DNA from: Lachnospiraceae bacterium
Lineage (GTDB): Bacteria > Bacillota > Clostridia > Lachnospirales > Lachnospiraceae
Length of the DNA: 35,609 bases
Direction of reading: 5' to 3'
Assembly: GCA_024692955.1 (NCBI GenBank)
Contig: JAILLW010000042.1
Span: forward strand, 1-35,609
Of the stretch, positions 34,971-35,609 are shown one piece after another; positions within the stretch are counted from its first letter, which is position 1, and each line of letters opens with the position of its first letter. The translations under genes were made by a program, and so were the position numbers. Under the pieces are notes generated by a model. It was not told the origin of the DNA and searched no databases. It saw only the letters and a program-made list of their open reading frames with translations.

Positions 34971-35150
34971 ATGCTATGAGTACTTAGCGACCGTCCTTTG
35001 GTCGCTTACGAACTCTTTAAGTCTGTAGAGCTCTCGCTCAGCCCGCTCACTAAGCTCAAACTTCGTCTTCGACTCGTTTTCGCTAAGTGTTCGTGCAGGC
35101 GTCGCACTAAATTCGCTCTTCGCTTCGCTCGAGCTCATTAAGTGCTCTCG
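34971..35150. repeat. Spacer between the two tRNAs, rich in short repeats
   Basis: A 180-base stretch without a gene. It contains a hairpin AGCGACC/GGTCGCT (about 34987-35007) and many variants of short CTCGCT-, CTTCG- and CTAAGTG-like words, giving strong pyrimidine bias on the plus strand. No regular period or spacer pattern, so not a CRISPR array. Confidence 0.5.
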
Positions 35151-35222
<72 letters not shown>

Positions 35223-35229
35223 AAACTGA

Positions 35230-35305
35230 GCATTGCGATTCGAATCTTCAGGAAGAATCGGGGTGCCTGCACACCGGATTCTGACGGAAGTTCGAATCAT
35301 AATGC
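35230..35305. repeat. Long hairpin between 23S rRNA and tRNA-Asn
   Basis: Nearly symmetric 76-base inverted repeat: GCATT..GATTCGAA.CTTC arms on both ends with AGAATC and GGTG-type inner pairing. Two more hairpins follow toward the 23S end: GGTGATGC/GCATCACC (35321-35339) and TTCCCGC/GCGGGAA (35404-35422). Probably pre-rRNA processing structures; 5S rRNA was not found here. Confidence 0.7.
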
Positions 35306-35474
35306 GAAAAAACGTCACGAGGTGATGCCTTGCATCACCGAGGGAGGGCTTTTCGCCGCAATGCGGATTCTTGGTTTTCAATGCACTCTGATGGTACGCG
35401 AAATTCCCGCAGCCGGCGGGAACTCCTCTTTCTTCATACCTTCAAAACCGAATACCGCGTAGCATCTTCCATCT

Positions 35475-35609
35475 GGATAAGAGTTCGGTCGATTAGTACT
35501 CGTCCGCTCCATGCATTACTGCACTTCCACTCCAAGCCTATCTACCTCGTAGTCTTCAAGGGACCTTCCTATTCGTTGGATATCTCATCTTGAGGGGGGC
35601 TTCGCGCTT
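35475..35609 (-). rRNA. 23S rRNA, 3' end only
   Basis: The last ~135 bases of 23S on the minus strand, recognised by AAGCCCCCCTCAAGATGAGA and by GTACTAATCGACCGAACTC near the terminus. The 3' end is placed at about 35475 by analogy; the gene continues beyond the right edge. Downstream come tRNA-Asn and tRNA-Cys. Confidence 0.93.

Noticed and set aside
34971-35150. CRISPR array in the tRNA spacer
   Set aside because: Short words recur irregularly; there is no constant repeat length or spacer length.
35223-35474. 5S rRNA after the 23S gene
   Set aside because: None of the conserved 5S segments can be read on either strand; only hairpins are present.

Overview
The window looks like chromosome of an anaerobic, fibre-degrading member of the Clostridia, most likely Lachnospiraceae. 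This is an inference from gene content: pyruvate formate-lyase fermentation, an F-type ATP synthase with a Na+-type c subunit, a MecA adaptor, a YesMN/CUT1 sugar-uptake module, a membrane-anchored GH10 xylanase, GdpP-L9-DnaB and S6-SSB-S18 clusters in the Gram-positive order, and strong Shine-Dalgarno sites. No phage, insertion sequence or CRISPR array was seen.

Layout. 1-6218 (minus): ATP synthase operon atpZ-like, atpI-like, B, E, F, H, A, G, D (D runs off the left edge). 6380-8353 (plus): a DUF402 protein and a secreted coiled-coil cell-wall hydrolase. 8378-11615 (minus): GH18-family protein, threonylcarbamoyl-AMP synthase, RpiB. 11616-12317: about 700 bp without a convincing gene. 12318-14218 (plus): mecA, pflA, DUF1858 protein. 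14209-16272 (minus): xylanase. 16401-16652: a large nested inverted repeat. 16740-19300 (minus): a pyruvate formate-lyase operon in which the glycyl-radical domain is a separate 80-residue gene, with a second small Cys-containing gene between. 19528-19698 (plus): 2[4Fe-4S] ferredoxin. 19767-24817 (minus): dnaB, rplI, gdpP, then rpsR, ssb, rpsF. 24957-25673: sirtuin (minus). 25799-26539: PlsC-type acyltransferase (plus). 26569-32510 (minus): response regulator and sensor kinase, two ABC permeases and a sugar-binding lipoprotein. 32810-34801 (minus): chemoreceptor. 34900-35609 (minus): tRNA-Cys, tRNA-Asn and the 3' end of a 23S rRNA gene, without 5S between them.

How the genes fit together. Xylan would be cut at the cell surface by the anchored GH10 enzyme and sugars taken up by the CUT1 transporter under YesMN-type control (linkage to xylan is inference). 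Pyruvate is cleaved by PFL, activated by the radical-SAM enzyme PflA encoded 3.3 kb away. Energy is conserved by a probably Na+-coupled ATP synthase.

The best candidate for something new is the PFL locus: a 679-residue catalytic core with the Cys-Cys pair but no glycyl-radical domain, an 80-residue protein carrying the RVSGY glycine loop, and between them a 67-residue protein that resembles the N-terminal part of the radical domain but ends in a Cys-containing tail. Secondary points are the 16.4-16.65 kb nested inverted repeat, promoters that overlap upstream terminators and would give almost leaderless mRNAs, and a chemoreceptor with an amino-acid-type dCache motif.
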